Positions 9,328 through 18,924 of a DNA stretch of 64,000 nt are shown here, in pieces. The stretch is from the NCBI RefSeq assembly GCF_001482405.1, contig NZ_LPXO01000004.1:62001-126000 (forward strand). The letters run 5' to 3'. The position numbers and the translations under genes are program-made. This DNA comes from Pseudoponticoccus marisrubri (GTDB lineage: Bacteria; Pseudomonadota; Alphaproteobacteria; Rhodobacterales; Rhodobacteraceae). The notes under the pieces are model-generated. The model did not search any database. It had not been told where the DNA came from and saw only the letters and a program-made list of their open reading frames with translations. Each line of letters starts with the position of its first letter. Position 1 is the stretch's first letter.

Positions 9328-10089
9328 TCAGTCCGCAGGGGCGCGCAGCGCGGGCAGGCCGACCCCGGTGCTGTCGAACCCGCCATCAGCCGCCAGCACC
9401 TGCCCGGTCACGTAAGAGGCCTGCGGCCCGGCAAGAAAGACGATCACCTCGGCCAGTTCGCGTTCGCTGCCATAGCGGTTGAGCGGGATGGCTTCGTGAT
9501 AGGCCTGGATGATCTCGGGCGTGTGCACGGCCATGGCCAGCTTGGTGCGCACCGGGCCGGGCGCCACGCAGTTGACCCGGATGCCGTGCTCGCCCAGCTC
9601 GGCCGCGTATTGCTTGGTCAGCTGGATCACCGCCGCCTTGGACGTGCCATAGGCGACACGCAGCGTCGAGGCGCGCAGCCCGCTGATCGAGGCGATGTTG
9701 ACGATGGCGCCCTTTGTCTCTTTCAGCGCCGGGGTGCAGGCCTGGCTGCACAGGAACACCCCGTCGAGATTCGTCGCCATGACCCGGCGCCACGTCTCGA
9801 AATCGCAGTGCTCGATCGGGCCGAACTCGGCCACGCCGGCATTGTTGACCAGCGCGTCGATGCGGCCGGCCCAGCCAAGCGCCTCGCGCGCCATGGCCGC
9901 CACCTCCTGCGGGTTCGAGACGTCGCGCGCGATGGCCAGCACGTTGTCACGCGTCGCTGCCGCCTCGAGCAGGGCAGGGCGGTCGCGATCCACCATGGCG
10001 ACGCGCCAGCCCTTTTCAAGGAACAGGTCCGTCGTGGCCAGCCCGATGCCGCGGGCCGCCCCGGTCACCAGGGCACAGGTCTGGGTCAT
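9328..10089 (-). CDS. short-chain dehydrogenase/reductase (classical SDR)
   Basis: 253 residues. Cofactor motif VTGAARGIGLA, NNAGVAEFGP, and the active-site triad in NIASISG plus AYGTSKAAV; PGPVRTKLA follows, as in many FabG-like or polyol dehydrogenases. An Asp after the second strand (AMVDRD) suggests NAD rather than NADP preference. Substrate cannot be told. It is convergent with the DUF2125 gene and lies downstream of the UbiH-like gene, from which it is separated by about 70 bases on the same strand. Confidence 0.9.
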   Translation of the reverse strand: MTQTCALVTGAARGIGLATTDLFLEKGWRVAMVDRDRPALLEAAATRDNVLAIARDVSNPQEVAAMAREALGWAGRIDALVNNAGVAEFGPIEHCDFETWRRVMATNLDGVFLCSQACTPALKETKGAIVNIASISGLRASTLRVAYGTSKAAVIQLTKQYAAELGEHGIRVNCVAPGPVRTKLAMAVHTPEIIQAYHEAIPLNRYGSERELAEVIVFLAGPQASYVTGQVLAADGGFDSTGVGLPALRAPAD

Positions 10090-10162
10090 GGAAATCCTCC
10101 GCTGTGATCCGGCGCCACTCTGTCACGGCGCCCGACCCGTTGAAAGCGCCCGTGCAGCCGGC

Positions 10163-11374
10163 TCAGCCGCGCATCAGGTCGGGCAGGTCGCCCGACAGCC
10201 CGGCGGCCTCGCGGATGATGCCGCGGCGCAGCCCCGGCGCGGCGTTGACCAGCGCCATGCCGAGGTCTCGCCCTGCCCGCAGCAGCGGGTTGTCGGTCGA
10301 GAAGAGCCGGTTGAACAGGTCGGTCGAGGCTGCCAGCGTGGCCGTGTCGAAGCGCCGCCAGCTTTGGTAACGGTCCAACACCTGCGGCGCGGCGATGTCC
10401 TCGCCCCGGCGGGTGGCATGGTCCAGCACATGGGCCAGCGCCGCCACGTCGCGCAACCCGGCATTCAGCCCCTGGCCCGCGATCGGGTGCACGCCATGCG
10501 CCGCGTCGCCCACCAGCGCCAGCCGCGGCGCGGTGAAGGCATTGGCGAGCGTCATGCCCAGAGGGTAGGCATAGCGCGTACCGGCAAGCGAGATCTCGCC
10601 AAGGAAATCGCCGAAACGCGGGCGCAGCACCTCGAGATAAGCCTCGTCCGGCAGCGCTTGGATCTCGGCCGCCGCCTCGGTGCTCTCGCTCCACACGATC
10701 GAGCTGCGATTGCCGGTCAGCGGCAGGATGGCCAGCGGACCGGGCGGCAGGAACAGCTGGTGCGCCACGCCGTGATGCGGGCGCTCATGCGCGATGGCGC
10801 AGACCAGCGCGGTCTGCCCGTAACGCCAGCCGGTGCGGCGGATCCCGGCGCGCGTGGCGGTGCCGCTCTGGCGCCCGTCGGCCCCCACAAGCACCCGGCC
10901 GCTCACTGTCGTGCCGTCCTCCAGCGTCACGGTCACGCCGGTCGCCTCGACCGCTTGCGCGGTAACGCGGGCGCCGTCGCGCAGGGTGATCCCGTCGGTG
11001 TCGTCCAGCGCGCGCAGCAGGGTCGGGCGCAGGTGCCGGTCCTCGACCATGTAGCCCATGGGCCCGCTCTCCAGCTCGGCGCTCTGGAAATGCAGTCCGA
11101 GAAAGACCTCAGCCGCGCCGACCCGCCCGTCGGTGACCTTGATCTCGTTCATGGGCTGGGCGTGCTCGGCCAGCGCGTCCCACAGGCCCAGACCGGCCAG
11201 CATCCGCTGCGAGGCCTGCGCCAGCGCGTAGGAGCGCCCGTCGAAATCCCCCGACATGCGCGCCGCCCGCGGCAGCGCGTCCAGAACGCAGGCCGTCAGC
11301 CCGGACCGGGCGGCCGCGAGGGCCAGCGCGGCGCCGTTCAGCCCGCCACCGACGATGATCAGATCATGTGTCAT
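10163..11374 (-). CDS. FAD-dependent monooxygenase, UbiH/UbiF/COQ6 family
   Basis: 403 residues. Dinucleotide-binding GGGLNGAALALAAARSG at the N terminus, a central DG-type VLVGADGRQSGTATRAG, and the FAD motif LALVGDAAHGVHPIAGQGLNAGLRD near residue 290, the signature of ubiquinone-ring hydroxylases. The expected role is hydroxylation of the benzoquinone ring in ubiquinone synthesis at the membrane. Which ring position (UbiH, UbiF or the dual UbiL) cannot be decided here. Start at 11374 gives MTHDLIIVGGG, the normal family N terminus; the much longer open frame upstream is antisense to the amidase. Confidence 0.9.
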   Translation of the reverse strand: MTHDLIIVGGGLNGAALALAAARSGLTACVLDALPRAARMSGDFDGRSYALAQASQRMLAGLGLWDALAEHAQPMNEIKVTDGRVGAAEVFLGLHFQSAELESGPMGYMVEDRHLRPTLLRALDDTDGITLRDGARVTAQAVEATGVTVTLEDGTTVSGRVLVGADGRQSGTATRAGIRRTGWRYGQTALVCAIAHERPHHGVAHQLFLPPGPLAILPLTGNRSSIVWSESTEAAAEIQALPDEAYLEVLRPRFGDFLGEISLAGTRYAYPLGMTLANAFTAPRLALVGDAAHGVHPIAGQGLNAGLRDVAALAHVLDHATRRGEDIAAPQVLDRYQSWRRFDTATLAASTDLFNRLFSTDNPLLRAGRDLGMALVNAAPGLRRGIIREAAGLSGDLPDLMRG

Positions 11375-11474
11375 GCCGCGAACTATGGTGTCCGGGCCGG
11401 GATTGTCCATGCGCCGTGCTGCCGCTACCGTCCGATCCGACAATCCGGCCCGGCACCGGCGCGCCGTTTCGGCC

Positions 11475-11503
11475 TTTCGCGGGGCGCGGGGCCGCGCTAG
11501 GCA
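11475..11503 (+). promoter_or_regulatory. putative promoter of the amidase gene
   Basis: TTTCGC/TTCGCG (11475-11481) and TAGGCA (11498-11503), 16-17 bases apart, 38 bases before the ATG. Same -10 style as other genes here; weak -35. Confidence 0.3.
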
Positions 11504-11540
11504 GGCAGGCCATGGACAAGGGATGAAGGGAGTGCACGCG

Positions 11541-12872
11541 ATGACCGGGACAGAACAGCAGACCGCCGCCGAGCTTGGCCGCGCCATCGAGGCGGGCACG
11601 CTGGACCCGGTGACGCTGGCCGAGGACTGTCTTGACCGGATCGCCGGGCATCCCGCCGGGCCGCGCATCTTCGCGCGCAGCACGCCCGACCGCGCCTTGG
11701 CCGAAGCCCGCGCCGCCCGCGACCGGGCGCGCGCCGGGCTGCGGCACGGCCCGCTCGACGGGGTGCCGGTCAGCTGGAAGGACCTGTTCGACACTGCCGG
11801 TGTCGCGACCGAGGCCGGCTCGGCCCTGCTGGCGGGGCGGGTGCCCGAGCGCGATGCCGAGAGCCTGCGCATCGCCACCACGCGCGGCACAGTCTGCCTG
11901 GGCAAGACACACATGTCGGAACTGGCCTTCTCGGGGCTGGGCCTGAACCCGGTCACCGCCACGCCGCCCTGCGTCAACGATGCGGGCGCGGTGGCGGGCG
12001 GGTCCTCCTCGGGGGCGGCGGCCTCGGTCGCCTTCGGTCTTGCCCCGGCGGCGGTGGGCTCGGATACCGGCGGCTCGGTCCGGGTGCCGGCGGCGTGGAA
12101 CGACCTTGTCGGGCTCAAGACCACCTCGGGGCGGGTCAGCCTGTCGGGCGTGGTGCCGCTGGCGGCGCGCTTCGACACGGTGGGCCCGCTGACCCGCAGC
12201 GTCGAGGATGCGGCGCTGATGCTGGCGGCGCTGGATGGCGGTCGCGCGCCCGATCTGCGCGGCGCGCCCGAGCCGGGCCGGCTGCGGCTGGCACGGCTGA
12301 CCACGCTGGTCGAGGAGGACCTGCGCGAGGCGCCGGCCACCGCCCACGACACCGCGCTGGCCGCGCTGGAGCGCGCCGGGGTCGAGATCGTGCCGCTGGA
12401 GGTGCCCGAGATCCGCACGCCGCTGGAGGATGCGGGCATCCTCTACACGACCGAGGCCTGGGCGACATGGGGCGAGGCGATCGAGGCCGATCCCGACGCC
12501 ATGTACCGCCCCATCCGCGAGCGTTTCGAGGCCGGGCGCCTGCCCGGCGGTGCGGACTACCTGCGCGCGGTCGCCCGGATGGAGGCGGCGCGTGCCGCCT
12601 GGGCCCGGGCCACGGCCGGGTTCGACGCCGTGCTCTGCCCGACCACGCCCAACCTGCCGCCGCAGGTGGACCGGTTGATGGAAGAGGCGGAATATTACGT
12701 CACCGAGAACCTGCTGACCCTGCGCAACACGCGGGTGGGCAACCTGATGGGCGGCTGTGCGATCACCCTGCCCACCGGCACGCCCTCCTGCGGGCTGTCG
12801 CTGATGGCGCCGCCGATGCAGGAACACCGCCTGCTTCGAGTCGCCGCGGCGGTCGAGCGCGTGCTGCGCTGA
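11541..12872 (+). CDS. amidase, amidase-signature family
   Basis: 443 residues. Hydrolyses an amide to acid and ammonia. The Ser-cisSer-Lys triad is complete: Lys in PVSWKDLFDTAG, the cis-Ser in GGSSSGAAASVA, and the nucleophile in GSDTGGSVRVPAAWNDLVGLKTT. The sequence after the nucleophile (PAAWNDLVG) departs from the usual PAAFCGLVG of GatA. With no gatC or gatB nearby, this is a catabolic amidase rather than GatA. Start at 11541 has GGGAG eight bases upstream; an ATG at 11523 is an alternative. It could act on amides made by the nitrile hydratase 5 kb away, but the two are not in one operon. Confidence 0.9.
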   Translation: MTGTEQQTAAELGRAIEAGTLDPVTLAEDCLDRIAGHPAGPRIFARSTPDRALAEARAARDRARAGLRHGPLDGVPVSWKDLFDTAGVATEAGSALLAGRVPERDAESLRIATTRGTVCLGKTHMSELAFSGLGLNPVTATPPCVNDAGAVAGGSSSGAAASVAFGLAPAAVGSDTGGSVRVPAAWNDLVGLKTTSGRVSLSGVVPLAARFDTVGPLTRSVEDAALMLAALDGGRAPDLRGAPEPGRLRLARLTTLVEEDLREAPATAHDTALAALERAGVEIVPLEVPEIRTPLEDAGILYTTEAWATWGEAIEADPDAMYRPIRERFEAGRLPGGADYLRAVARMEAARAAWARATAGFDAVLCPTTPNLPPQVDRLMEEAEYYVTENLLTLRNTRVGNLMGGCAITLPTGTPSCGLSLMAPPMQEHRLLRVAAAVERVLR

Positions 12873-12997
12873 ACGCCCTTCGCCCGGCGCGTCAAGCCCT
12901 TGCGGGGCGGGGCGGGCCGGGCTCGCACGGGGGGCGGTCGGGTTTCGCGGCCTTTGCGACTTTCGGGTCACATCGGGGCGGGATGCGCCGCGGATTC

Positions 12998-13060
12998 TGG
13001 ACAGAGGGCCCCCCGATTCCGTATCCTGCCCCCAAACGGGGCAGAGAGATCCCGTATCCT
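12998..13060 (+). promoter_or_regulatory. putative dapC promoter with hairpin and repeated CCGTATCC boxes
   Basis: TGGACA (12998-13003), 18 bases and TATCCT (13022-13027) form a reasonable promoter. The -10 lies in a CCGTATCC box (13019-13026) that recurs exactly 33 bases on (13052-13059). Between them is a perfect hairpin, CTGCCCC/GGGGCAG (13026-13044). The symmetry suggests an operator or leader structure; no regulator is known. Confidence 0.4.
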
Positions 13061-13075
13061 TGAGGCAGTACCCAG

Positions 13076-14254
13076 ATGTTCCCCGAGCGGTTTTCGAACC
13101 TACCGGCCTATGCGTTCCCGCGTCTGCGCGCCCTGTTGGACGTGCACGAGCCCGGCGGGCCGGTCATGCACATGTCCATCGGCGAGCCGAAGCACCCGTT
13201 CCCCGCGTGGATCACCGACGAGCTGGTCGCCCACGCGGCCGATTTCGGCCGCTACCCGCCCAACGAGGGCACGCCGGGCCTGCGCCGGTCGATCGCCGAC
13301 TGGCTGCAGCGCCGCTACGGCGTCACGGTCGATCCCGACCGGCAGGTGATGGGGCTGAACGGCACGCGCGAGGGGCTCTACAACGCCGGCATGGCGCTCT
13401 GCCCTGAGACCGTGGGCGGGGCGCGGCCGGTCGTGCTGATGCCCAACCCGTTCTACCAGGTCTACATGATCTCGGCGATCTCGGTGGGGGCTGAGCCGGT
13501 CTTCTGCCCCGCCACCGCCGAGACCGGGCACCTGCCCGATTTCGCGGCGCTGTCCGATGACGTTCTGGACCGCGCTGCGCTGTGCTACATCTGCTCGCCG
13601 GCCAATCCGCAGGGCGCCGTGGCCGACCGCGCCTATTGGGAGCGGCTGATTGCCCTGGCGGAGCGTCACGACTTCCGCATCCTTGCCGACGAGTGCTATT
13701 GCGAGATCTACCGCGACACGCCGCCGCCGGGCGCGATGCAGGTGGCCGTCGAGATGGGCGCCGATCCCGAACGCGTGCTGACCTTCCATTCGCTGTCCAA
13801 GCGATCGAACCTGCCCGGGCTGCGCTCGGGCTTCGTGGCGGGCGGCCCCGAGAGCATGGCGCGGCTCAGGCAGCTGCGCGCCTATTCCGGGGCGCCGGTG
13901 CCGCTGCCGATCCAGCATGTCTCGGAACGGCTCTGGGCGGAAGAGACGCATGTGACCGAGAACCGCGCGCTCTATCGCGCGAAATACGAGATGGCGGACC
14001 GGATCCTGGGCGATGTGCCGGGCTACATGGCGCCCGAGGCGGGCATGTTCCTGTGGCTGCCGGTCGAGGATGGCGAAGCGGCGGCGCTGAAGCTGTGGCA
14101 GGAGACCGGGGTGCGCGTGCTGCCCGGCGCCTACCTGTCGCGCGACACCGAGGCCGGCAACCCGGGCGCGGGATTCATCCGGGTGGCCCTCGTGGCCCCG
14201 GCAGACGAGACAGAGGCAGGCCTGATGCGCATCAGGGACTGCCTGTTTGGATAA
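13076..14254 (+). CDS. dapC: N-succinyldiaminopimelate aminotransferase-like class I/II aminotransferase
   Basis: 392 residues, fold-type I PLP enzyme. It is close to DapC-type aminotransferases, which make N-succinyl-LL-2,6-diaminopimelate for lysine and peptidoglycan synthesis. The PLP Lys is at 242 in [16 protein letters not shown]; substrate-side motifs include [40 protein letters not shown] and SPANPQG. The ATG follows a GAGG motif. It lies 22 bases ahead of ftsK on the same strand, so envelope-related co-expression is plausible. A related specificity cannot be excluded. Confidence 0.85.
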   Translation: MFPERFSNLPAYAFPRLRALLDVHEPGGPVMHMSIGEPKHPFPAWITDELVAHAADFGRYPPNEGTPGLRRSIADWLQRRYGVTVDPDRQVMGLNGTREGLYNAGMALCPETVGGARPVVLMPNPFYQVYMISAISVGAEPVFCPATAETGHLPDFAALSDDVLDRAALCYICSPANPQGAVADRAYWERLIALAERHDFRILADECYCEIYRDTPPPGAMQVAVEMGADPERVLTFHSLSKRSNLPGLRSGFVAGGPESMARLRQLRAYSGAPVPLPIQHVSERLWAEETHVTENRALYRAKYEMADRILGDVPGYMAPEAGMFLWLPVEDGEAAALKLWQETGVRVLPGAYLSRDTEAGNPGAGFIRVALVAPADETEAGLMRIRDCLFG

Positions 14255-14276
14255 GAACAAAAAGACGAGGCAAGGC

Positions 14277-17200
14277 ATGGCATCTTTTCAGGCACGGGGC
14301 CGCGACCCCCTGTTCGACGCGAATACGGCCGCCACGCTGGAAAAGCGCGGCCGGGAACTGATCGGGCTGCTGCTGGTCGCGCTGGGCCTGATGGCGGCGG
14401 CGATGATCGCCTCCTACACGCCGGACGACCCGTCCTGGGTCACCGCCACCGATGCGCCGGTGCAGAACTGGATGGGCAGCCCCGGCGCCTATATCGCCGC
14501 GCCGCTCTTCATGATCGTGGGGCTGGGCAGCTGGGCCATTGCACTGGTGCTGATCGTCTGGGGCGCCCGGCTGGCGCTGCACCGCAATGACGGGCGCGCG
14601 CTGTCCTGCCTCGTCTTTGCGCCGATCTGGATCGCGCTCTGCTCGGTCTATGCCTCGGGCCTGCCGGAAAGCACGGGCTGGAGCCATGATTTCGGCATGG
14701 GCGGTCTGTTCGGCGACATGATGATGGGCTCGGTGCTGAACCTGATGCCGGTCTCGCCGGCGCTGGCGCTGAAGATCGTGCAGCTGCTGATGGGGCTGGT
14801 GATCCTGGGCTTCGGCGCCTTCGTGCTGGGCTTCACCCGGCCCGAGCTGAGCGGCATCGCGCGCTTCCTGCTGATCGGCGTGGTGATGGTCTATGCCCAG
14901 CTGATGCGCCTTGTGGGCCGCGGCGCCGCCGGGGCGCTGTCCTCGGCGCAGAAGATGCGCGCCGCGCAGGCCGAACGCCGCGCCCGGGCCGAGGCGGAGG
15001 CCGCCGAGGCCGCTGCCTGGGTCGCCGCGCAGGAGGCCGTGCCGGCCCCGTCGCGCGTACGCCGTGCCGAGACCGCGCCCGACATGCCGCTAGTCGAGGA
15101 TCCCATGGCCGAGGATGACCTTTTTGACCTGCAGGGGGGCGGCACGGCGCAGGCCGCGCCCGAGAAGGGCGGTTTCCTGTCGCGCATGCCCTCGCTGATG
15201 CGCCGCAACGACCCGATGCCCGAGCCCGAGCTGGTCGAGACGCCGGTGGCGGATCTCGACATGGAGGCCCCGGGCGAGGACCGGGTGCGTGCCAAGATCG
15301 CCCGCGCGATCAAGTCGCGCCGTCATAGCGTGCCGCAGGTGCCGCTGAGCCAGCCCGACCCGTCCAAGCCGCTGACCAAGGGCCGGGGCCATGGCCCGCA
15401 GCCGCTGATCTTCAAGCCGACGCCCAAGCCCGTGGACCTGCCGCCCGAGCCGCCGGTGACCGGGCCGCGCGCCATGCCGGCCGAGCCGCCGCTGACCGCC
15501 TCGCGCGCGATGCCCGAGGCCAGCGCGGCGCCGTCGATCCGCGTCTCGGCCGATCCCGCGCCGCAGCCGCGCATGGCCGAGCCGGCCGTCGATGCCGCGG
15601 CCGAGCCCTCGGGCCGGCCGCAATTCTCCACGCGCGTGCCCGAGACCGCGCCGGCCCCGGCCGCCGAGCCGCGCCCGCAATTCGCGGCCCGCGCGCCCGA
15701 ACCCGAGCTGCGCCCCGAGCCGCAGATCCAGCCCGAGCCGGAGATGCAGCCGGAGCCCGACAGCTATGGCGACGACTACGGCGCGCTGTCGGATTTCGAC
15801 GATTACGGCGACGAGCCCGAGGACCGCGCCGATGCGATGGTGGAGGATTTCGACGACGCGCAGCGCTTCGACAGCGCGCCCGAGGCGCCCGCCGTGCCGA
15901 TCCAGCGCGGCGCCGTGACCCCCGCGGTGCCCGAGCCCAGGAAGGTGGTGCAGCAGCCCCAGCGCAAGCCGTTCCAGCCCTCGAAACGCGCGCAGGCCGA
16001 GGCCCAGCCGACGCTCGGCTTCGACGAGACCGAGGTCGAATACGAGCTGCCGCCGCTCAACCTGCTGATGTCGCCTGACCAGATCCAGCGCCATCACCTC
16101 AGCGACGAGGCGCTCGAGGAAAACGCCCGAATGCTGGAATCCGTGCTGGACGATTACGGCGTCAAGGGCGAGATCGTCAGCGTCCGCCCCGGCCCCGTGG
16201 TCACCATGTACGAGTTGGAGCCGGCGCCGGGTCTCAAGGCGTCCCGCGTGATCGGGCTGGCCGATGACATCGCGCGGTCGATGTCGGCGTTGTCCGCCCG
16301 CGTCTCGACCGTGCCGGGCCGCAGCGTGATCGGGATCGAACTGCCCAATGACAAGCGCGAGATGGTCTGCTTCCGCGAGATCCTGGCGGGCCGGGATTTC
16401 GGCGACGGCAACCACAAGCTGCCGCTGGCGCTGGGCAAGGATATCGGCGGCGACCCGGTCGTGGCCAACCTCGCCAAGATGCCCCACCTGCTGATCGCGG
16501 GGACCACGGGCTCGGGCAAGTCGGTGGCGATCAACACCATGATCCTGTCGCTGCTCTACAAGCTGACGCCGGATGAATGCCGGCTGATCATGATCGACCC
16601 CAAGATGCTGGAATTGTCGGTCTATGACGGCATCCCGCACCTGCTCTCGCCGGTGGTGACCGACCCCAAGAAGGCCGTCGTGGCGCTGAAATGGGTCGTG
16701 GGCGAGATGGAGGACCGCTACCGCAAGATGTCCAAGATGGGCGTGCGCAACATCGATGGCTACAATTCCCGCGTCGAGGATGCGCAAAGCAAGGGCGAGA
16801 TGTTCTCGCGCACGGTCCAGACCGGGTTCGACGACGAAACCGGTGAGCCGGTCTTCGAGACCGAGGAGTTCGAGCCCAAGAAGATGGCCTATATCGTGGT
16901 CATCGTCGACGAGATGGCCGACCTGATGATGGTCGCGGGGAAAGAGATCGAGGCCTGCATCCAGCGCCTTGCACAGATGGCGCGGGCCTCCGGCATCCAC
17001 CTGATCATGGCCACGCAGCGCCCCTCGGTCGACGTGATCACCGGCACGATCAAGGCGAACTTCCCCACCCGGATCTCCTTCCAGGTGACCTCCAAGATCG
17101 ACAGCCGCACCATCCTGGGCGAGATGGGCGCCGAGCAGCTGCTGGGGATGGGCGACATGCTCTACATGGCGGGCGGGGCCAAGATCACCCGCTGCCACGG

Positions 17201-17552
17201 CCCTTTCGTCAGCGACGAGGAGGTCGAGGAGATCGTCAACCATCTCAAGGCCTTCGGCCCGCCCGACTACGTGGGCGGCGTGGTGCAGGGCCCCGACGAG
17301 GAGAAGGCCGACAATATCGACGCGGTGCTGGGCCTGAACACCGGCGGCAACACCAATGGCGAGGATGCGCTCTACGACCAGGCGGTGGGCATCGTGGTGA
17401 AGGACCGCAAATGCTCGACCTCCTACATCCAGCGCAAGCTGGGCATCGGCTACAACAAGGCCGCGCGGCTGGTCGAGCAGATGGAGGACGAGGGCGTCGT
17501 CTCGGCCGCCAACCATGTCGGCAAGCGCGAGATCCTGGTGCCCGAGCAGTAA
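14277..17552 (+). CDS. ftsK: DNA translocase FtsK
   Basis: 1091 residues; septal motor that clears and resolves chromosome ends during division. The N-terminal about 210 residues contain four to five membrane helices ([39 protein letters not shown] and others). A Pro/Glu-rich linker runs to about 600. The RecA-like motor has Walker [10 protein letters not shown] near 740 and Walker [13 protein letters not shown] near 870. The C-terminal gamma winged helix ([30 protein letters not shown]) recognises KOPS. Start at 14277 follows AGGCAAGG. It lies upstream of the exoD-like gene and lolA, a common order in these bacteria. Confidence 0.97.
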   Translation: MASFQARGRDPLFDANTAATLEKRGRELIGLLLVALGLMAAAMIASYTPDDPSWVTATDAPVQNWMGSPGAYIAAPLFMIVGLGSWAIALVLIVWGARLALHRNDGRALSCLVFAPIWIALCSVYASGLPESTGWSHDFGMGGLFGDMMMGSVLNLMPVSPALALKIVQLLMGLVILGFGAFVLGFTRPELSGIARFLLIGVVMVYAQLMRLVGRGAAGALSSAQKMRAAQAERRARAEAEAAEAAAWVAAQEAVPAPSRVRRAETAPDMPLVEDPMAEDDLFDLQGGGTAQAAPEKGGFLSRMPSLMRRNDPMPEPELVETPVADLDMEAPGEDRVRAKIARAIKSRRHSVPQVPLSQPDPSKPLTKGRGHGPQPLIFKPTPKPVDLPPEPPVTGPRAMPAEPPLTASRAMPEASAAPSIRVSADPAPQPRMAEPAVDAAAEPSGRPQFSTRVPETAPAPAAEPRPQFAARAPEPELRPEPQIQPEPEMQPEPDSYGDDYGALSDFDDYGDEPEDRADAMVEDFDDAQRFDSAPEAPAVPIQRGAVTPAVPEPRKVVQQPQRKPFQPSKRAQAEAQPTLGFDETEVEYELPPLNLLMSPDQIQRHHLSDEALEENARMLESVLDDYGVKGEIVSVRPGPVVTMYELEPAPGLKASRVIGLADDIARSMSALSARVSTVPGRSVIGIELPNDKREMVCFREILAGRDFGDGNHKLPLALGKDIGGDPVVANLAKMPHLLIAGTTGSGKSVAINTMILSLLYKLTPDECRLIMIDPKMLELSVYDGIPHLLSPVVTDPKKAVVALKWVVGEMEDRYRKMSKMGVRNIDGYNSRVEDAQSKGEMFSRTVQTGFDDETGEPVFETEEFEPKKMAYIVVIVDEMADLMMVAGKEIEACIQRLAQMARASGIHLIMATQRPSVDVITGTIKANFPTRISFQVTSKIDSRTILGEMGAEQLLGMGDMLYMAGGAKITRCHGPFVSDEEVEEIVNHLKAFGPPDYVGGVVQGPDEEKADNIDAVLGLNTGGNTNGEDALYDQAVGIVVKDRKCSTSYIQRKLGIGYNKAARLVEQMEDEGVVSAANHVGKREILVPEQ

Positions 17553-17619
17553 GGGAACAAGCGGTGCGGGGGCGGTGTTGGGCGGGTGTTCGACCCCGCT
17601 CTCGAAAGGACCCGTCCCC

Positions 17620-18210
17620 ATGAGCCAAGCCGACCAGCCCGTCGCCACCCTGCTGGACGGAATAGAAGAGGCCGCCGAGGGCCATGCGCAGGTGACGCTA
17701 GGCGAGCTGGTGGACCGGATCGGCCGGCGCGGCTTCGGCCCGATGATCCTTGTCCCCGCGCTTTTCGTGCTGACCCCGCTGGGCGGCGTGCCGCTGGTGC
17801 CCACCTTCTTCGCCGCCGTCGTCTCGCTCTTTGCGCTGCAGGTCGCACTGGGGCGGCGGTCGCTCTGGCTGCCCGAGGCGTTCAAGCGCCGCGCCGTGGA
17901 CGAGGACAGCCTGACACGCGCCGCCGAGAAGCTGCGCCCGGCGGCCCGCTGGATGGATCGCCACGCCACCGACAGGTTCCGCGCGCTGACCAATCACCGC
18001 GCCGAGCGGATCGCCGCGCTGGTGGTGCTGGGGCTCTGCGTGACTATCCCTCCGCTGGAGATCGTGCCCTTTGCCGGCGCCGTGCCCAACGTGGGAATCG
18101 CCCTGATCGGGCTGGCGCTGACGGTGCGCGACGGGGCGCTGATGGTGCTGGGCCTGTCGGCGGCAGCACTGGGCTTGATCGGCGGGCCCTGGCTGCTGAT
18201 ATCGGGATAG
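17620..18210 (+). CDS. ExoD family membrane protein
   Basis: 196 residues. Matches the exopolysaccharide-synthesis ExoD family: a VTLGELVDRIGRRGFGPMILVPALFVLTPLGGVPLVPTFF core, RRSLWLPEAF, and hydrophobic helices ALVVLGLCVTIPPLEIVPFAG, IGLALTVRD and the C-terminal AAALGLIGGPWLLISG. The family is tied genetically to exopolysaccharide and alkaline tolerance in rhizobia, but its biochemical role is unknown. The ATG at 17620 follows AAAGGA at a slightly long spacing; it starts 67 bases after ftsK. Confidence 0.85.
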   Translation: MSQADQPVATLLDGIEEAAEGHAQVTLGELVDRIGRRGFGPMILVPALFVLTPLGGVPLVPTFFAAVVSLFALQVALGRRSLWLPEAFKRRAVDEDSLTRAAEKLRPAARWMDRHATDRFRALTNHRAERIAALVVLGLCVTIPPLEIVPFAGAVPNVGIALIGLALTVRDGALMVLGLSAAALGLIGGPWLLISG

Positions 18211-18279
18211 ACCGCGCCGCTATCGCATATCCGCACCGTCCGTGCCAAAGAGGCGGCGCACCCAGAAGCAGGGAAGACC

Positions 18280-18870
18280 ATGATCAGAACCTTCATCGCC
18301 GCCATCGCGCTTGTCGTCGTGGCGCTGCCCGCGCAGGCGCAGAAGCTCTCGCTGAACGAGATCTCGCGCTATCTCAACTCCATCACGGCGGCCACCAGCA
18401 GCTTTACCCAGATCAACGGCGACGGCACGATCTCGACCGGCGAGATCGCGATCAAGCGGCCGGGCAAGGTGCGGTTCGACTACAACCCGCCCGAGCGCGC
18501 GCTGGTGCTGGCCACCGCCGGGTCGGTCTTCGTGCTGGACCGCAAGCTGAACGCGCAGCCCGAAAGCTATCCGCTGAGCCAGACGCCGCTGTCGATCATC
18601 CTGGCGCGCAATGTCGACCTGTCGACCGCGGGCATGGTGCAGTCGCATGGCTATGACGGCACCGCCACGATCGTCACCGCGCAGGACCCCAAGCGGCCGG
18701 AATACGGCTCGATTCAGCTGAAATTCACCGGCAACCCGGTCGAGCTGCGGCAATGGATCATCACCGATGGCGATGGCGGGCAGACCACCGTGGTGCTGGG
18801 CGGGCTTGAAAAGGCCAACCTGCCCAACAGCCTGTTCCGGGTCGAACCCGAACTGGAAAAGCTGCGCTGA
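18280..18870 (+). CDS. lolA: outer-membrane lipoprotein carrier protein LolA
   Basis: 196 residues with a clear signal peptide (MIRTFIAAIALVVVALPAQAQ). The mature chain has the LolA pattern: LNEISRYLNSITAATSSFTQIN, the GEIAIKRPGKVRFDYNPPE block that is the family hallmark, then IILARNVDLS and a LRQWIITDGDGGQTTVVL strand pair. It shuttles lipoproteins across the periplasm from LolCDE to the outer membrane. An unrelated MocR gene follows after 54 bases. Confidence 0.93.
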   Translation: MIRTFIAAIALVVVALPAQAQKLSLNEISRYLNSITAATSSFTQINGDGTISTGEIAIKRPGKVRFDYNPPERALVLATAGSVFVLDRKLNAQPESYPLSQTPLSIILARNVDLSTAGMVQSHGYDGTATIVTAQDPKRPEYGSIQLKFTGNPVELRQWIITDGDGGQTTVVLGGLEKANLPNSLFRVEPELEKLR

Positions 18871-18889
18871 GCCCTGCGATAAGTCCAGA

Positions 18890-18918
18890 TTGATCCCGGC
18901 ATGGGGCCAGACTAGGCT
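18890..18918 (+). promoter_or_regulatory. putative promoter for a leaderless mocR transcript
   Basis: TTGATC (18890-18895), exactly 17 bases, TAGGCT (18913-18918). The ATG at 18925 lies seven bases after the -10, where transcription would begin. No Shine-Dalgarno sequence precedes the ATG, in keeping with a leaderless mRNA. Confidence 0.45.
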
Positions 18919-18924
18919 GGGCCC

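Noticed and set aside
14247-14276. Upstream TTG start for ftsK overlapping the aminotransferase gene
   Set aside because: No ribosome site is positioned for it, while ATG 14277 has AGGCAAGG and matches the usual FtsK start.
15090-17993. 967-residue open frame antisense to ftsK
   Set aside because: It is His/Arg/Gly-rich without domain motifs, covers a complete ftsK on the other strand, and is a by-product of high GC codon bias.
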